NCBI GenBank assembly: GCA_947594085.1
Contig: CANQEB010000127.1
Coordinates: forward strand, 1 to 6,959
Direction of reading: 5' to 3'
DNA length: 6,959 nt
DNA from: an uncultured Lachnospiraceae bacterium
GTDB taxonomy: Bacteria; Bacillota; Clostridia; Lachnospirales; Lachnospiraceae
A model generated the notes under the pieces. The model was not told the origin of the DNA. It was given only the letters and a program-made list of their open reading frames with translations, and made no database searches. Positions 5,721-6,959 of this stretch are shown here, one piece after another; within the stretch, counting starts at the first letter, position 1; each line of letters begins with the position of its first letter. Made by a program: the position numbers and the translations under genes.

Positions 5721-6959
5721 ATGAAAGAGACATTTGTCACAAAGGAGAAGCTAGAAGAGATTACAAAGCAGTTTCCGACCCCATTTCACCTTTACGATGA
5801 GAAAGGTATCCGGGAGAATGCCAAGGAGCTTTATGAGGCGTTTGCCTGGAACAAGGGTTACAAAGAATATTTTGCGGTAAAGGCAACGCCGAATCCGTTT
5901 CTGATCAAAATTCTGCATGAGTATGGCTGTGGCTGCGACTGTTCTTCCATGACGGAGCTGATGCTTTCTGAGGCGATTGGGATCAAGGGGCATGACATCA
6001 TGTTCTCGTCGAACGATACACCGATTGAGGAGTTCAAAAAGGCGGCAGAGCTTGGGGGAATCATCAATCTGGACGATATTACGCATATCGAGAAGGTAGA
6101 ACAGGCGCTTGGAAGTCTGCCGAGGACAATGTCATGCCGCTACAATCCAGGCGGACTGTTCAAAATCAGCAACGATATCATGGATAATCCGGGCGATGCA
6201 AAATATGGAATGACCACGGAGCAGATTGAGGAAGCCTTTCGTATCATGAAGAGTAAGGGTGTCGAAGAGTTTGGCATCCATGCGTTCCTCGCCAGCAACA
6301 CAGTCACGAACGACTATTATCCGCTGCTCGCGAAGGTGCTCTTCGAGCTTGCGGTGAAGCTGAAGGAGAAGACCGGGGCGAAGATTACGTTCATCAATCT
6401 CTCCGGTGGTATCGGGATTCCATACCGGCCGGACCAGGAGAAGAACGACATCCACAAGATCGGCAAGGGAGTCCGCAAGGTTTACGAGGAGGTTCTTGTG
6501 CCGGCGGGCATGGGTGACGTTGCGCTTTACACAGAGCTCGGACGCTACATGCTCGGGCCGTATGGCTGCCTCGTGACGCGCGCGATCAATGAGAAGCACA
6601 CTCACAAGGAATATATCGGGGTCGACGCTTGCGCGGTCAACTTGATGCGCCCGGCAATGTACGGCGCTTACCACCACATCACGGTGATGGGCAAGGAGGA
6701 CGAGCCCTGCGACCACATGTATGATGTGACCGGCTCTCTGTGCGAGAACAATGATAAATTTGCGATTGATCGTATGCTTCCGAAGATTGACATGGGTGAT
6801 CTGCTTGTGATACACGACACAGGTGCGCACGGGTTCTCGATGGGTTACAATTACAACGGTAAGCTCCGGTCGGCGGAGATCCTTCTTCGCGAGGATGGGA
6901 GCGCCCAGCTTATCAGCAGGGCGGAGACACCGCGGGATTATTTCGCGACATTCGATTTC
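5721..6959 (+). CDS. lysA: Diaminopimelate decarboxylase (3' end cut by window edge)
   Basis: The frame is open from ATG 5721 to the last base: 413 residues, close to the usual 415-430, so only a few are missing. The enzyme is PLP-dependent (fold type III, alanine-racemase-like barrel plus beta domain) and decarboxylates meso-diaminopimelate to L-lysine, the last step of lysine synthesis. Seen: the PLP lysine K54 in Y-F-A-V-K-A-T-P-N-P; barrel motif S-G-G-I-G-I at 228-233; E-L-G-R at 272-275 for phosphate binding; R-P-A-M-Y at 310-314; C341-E342-N-N-D345, in the place of the usual C-E-S-x-D; a C-terminal G-x-N-Y-N-like stretch at 375-380; and the ending S-R-A-E-T. It departs from textbook LysA in H-A-F-L-A-S at 187-192 (usually H-x-G-S), in C-E-N-N-D, and in G-A-H where G-A-Y is typical. 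The ribosome site GGAGAG at 5707-5712 lies 8 bases before the ATG, and it has its own promoter. A related decarboxylase of another basic amino acid is possible but less likely. Confidence 0.88.
   Translation, partial: MKETFVTKEKLEEITKQFPTPFHLYDEKGIRENAKELYEAFAWNKGYKEYFAVKATPNPFLIKILHEYGCGCDCSSMTELMLSEAIGIKGHDIMFSSNDTPIEEFKKAAELGGIINLDDITHIEKVEQALGSLPRTMSCRYNPGGLFKISNDIMDNPGDAKYGMTTEQIEEAFRIMKSKGVEEFGIHAFLASNTVTNDYYPLLAKVLFELAVKLKEKTGAKITFINLSGGIGIPYRPDQEKNDIHKIGKGVRKVYEEVLVPAGMGDVALYTELGRYMLGPYGCLVTRAINEKHTHKEYIGVDACAVNLMRPAMYGAYHHITVMGKEDEPCDHMYDVTGSLCENNDKFAIDRMLPKIDMGDLLVIHDTGAHGFSMGYNYNGKLRSAEILLREDGSAQLISRAETPRDYFATFDF

Noticed and set aside
6132..6830. Long open frame on the - strand (232 codons) opposite lysA
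   Set aside because: lysA motifs on the + strand are unambiguous, and the antisense product is His/Arg/Val-rich without recognisable motifs.

Overview
The window looks like chromosomal DNA of a low-to-mid GC Gram-positive bacterium of the Clostridia, most probably a Lachnospiraceae-type organism. This is inferred from strong Shine-Dalgarno sites, sigma-A-type promoters (one is a perfect TTGACA-17-TATAAT), an LtaS-like polyglycerolphosphate synthase, a LysA of the divergent clostridial kind and a small LysM protein. No sequence search was possible, so the taxonomy is an inference. All convincing genes lie on the + strand. No RNA genes, insertion sequences, CRISPR arrays or attachment sites were seen, and no gap between genes is longer than about 115 bases.

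Left part (1-2239). The 3' end of a beta-propeller lactonase gene (6-phosphogluconolactonase type) is followed closely by a gene for a divergent sigma-70-family protein, then, after 66 bases, by aroC (chorismate synthase, last step of the shikimate pathway). Close same-strand spacing and the lack of a visible terminator suggest these three may be co-transcribed. A GC-rich hairpin that holds the aroC stop codon in its loop closes the block.

Middle (2240-5606). A weak promoter candidate precedes a 61-residue stand-alone LysM protein with no signal peptide. A consensus sigma-A promoter then drives a membrane protein of rhomboid/Derlin-like architecture that lacks the protease catalytic motifs and carries a Cys/His-rich zinc-binding-type tail. 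Next comes a polytopic LTA-synthase/phosphoglycerol-transferase-family enzyme with an extracellular sulfatase-fold domain and an intact metal/nucleophile set.

Right part (5607-6959). A good extended -10 promoter and a leader with a strong inverted repeat precede lysA (diaminopimelate decarboxylase, making lysine from meso-DAP), which runs off the right edge almost complete.

How they fit together: several genes are linked to the cell envelope (LysM, LtaS-like, LysA at the DAP/lysine branch, and a membrane rhomboid-like protein), while AroC and LysA are amino-acid biosynthesis genes. Each of the three right-hand blocks seems to have its own promoter, so this is more a neighbourhood than a single operon. 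The parts most worth a second look are the divergent sigma factor, the zinc-tailed rhomboid-like pseudoprotease, and the structured lysA leader. I do not see convincing evidence of an entirely new multi-gene system.
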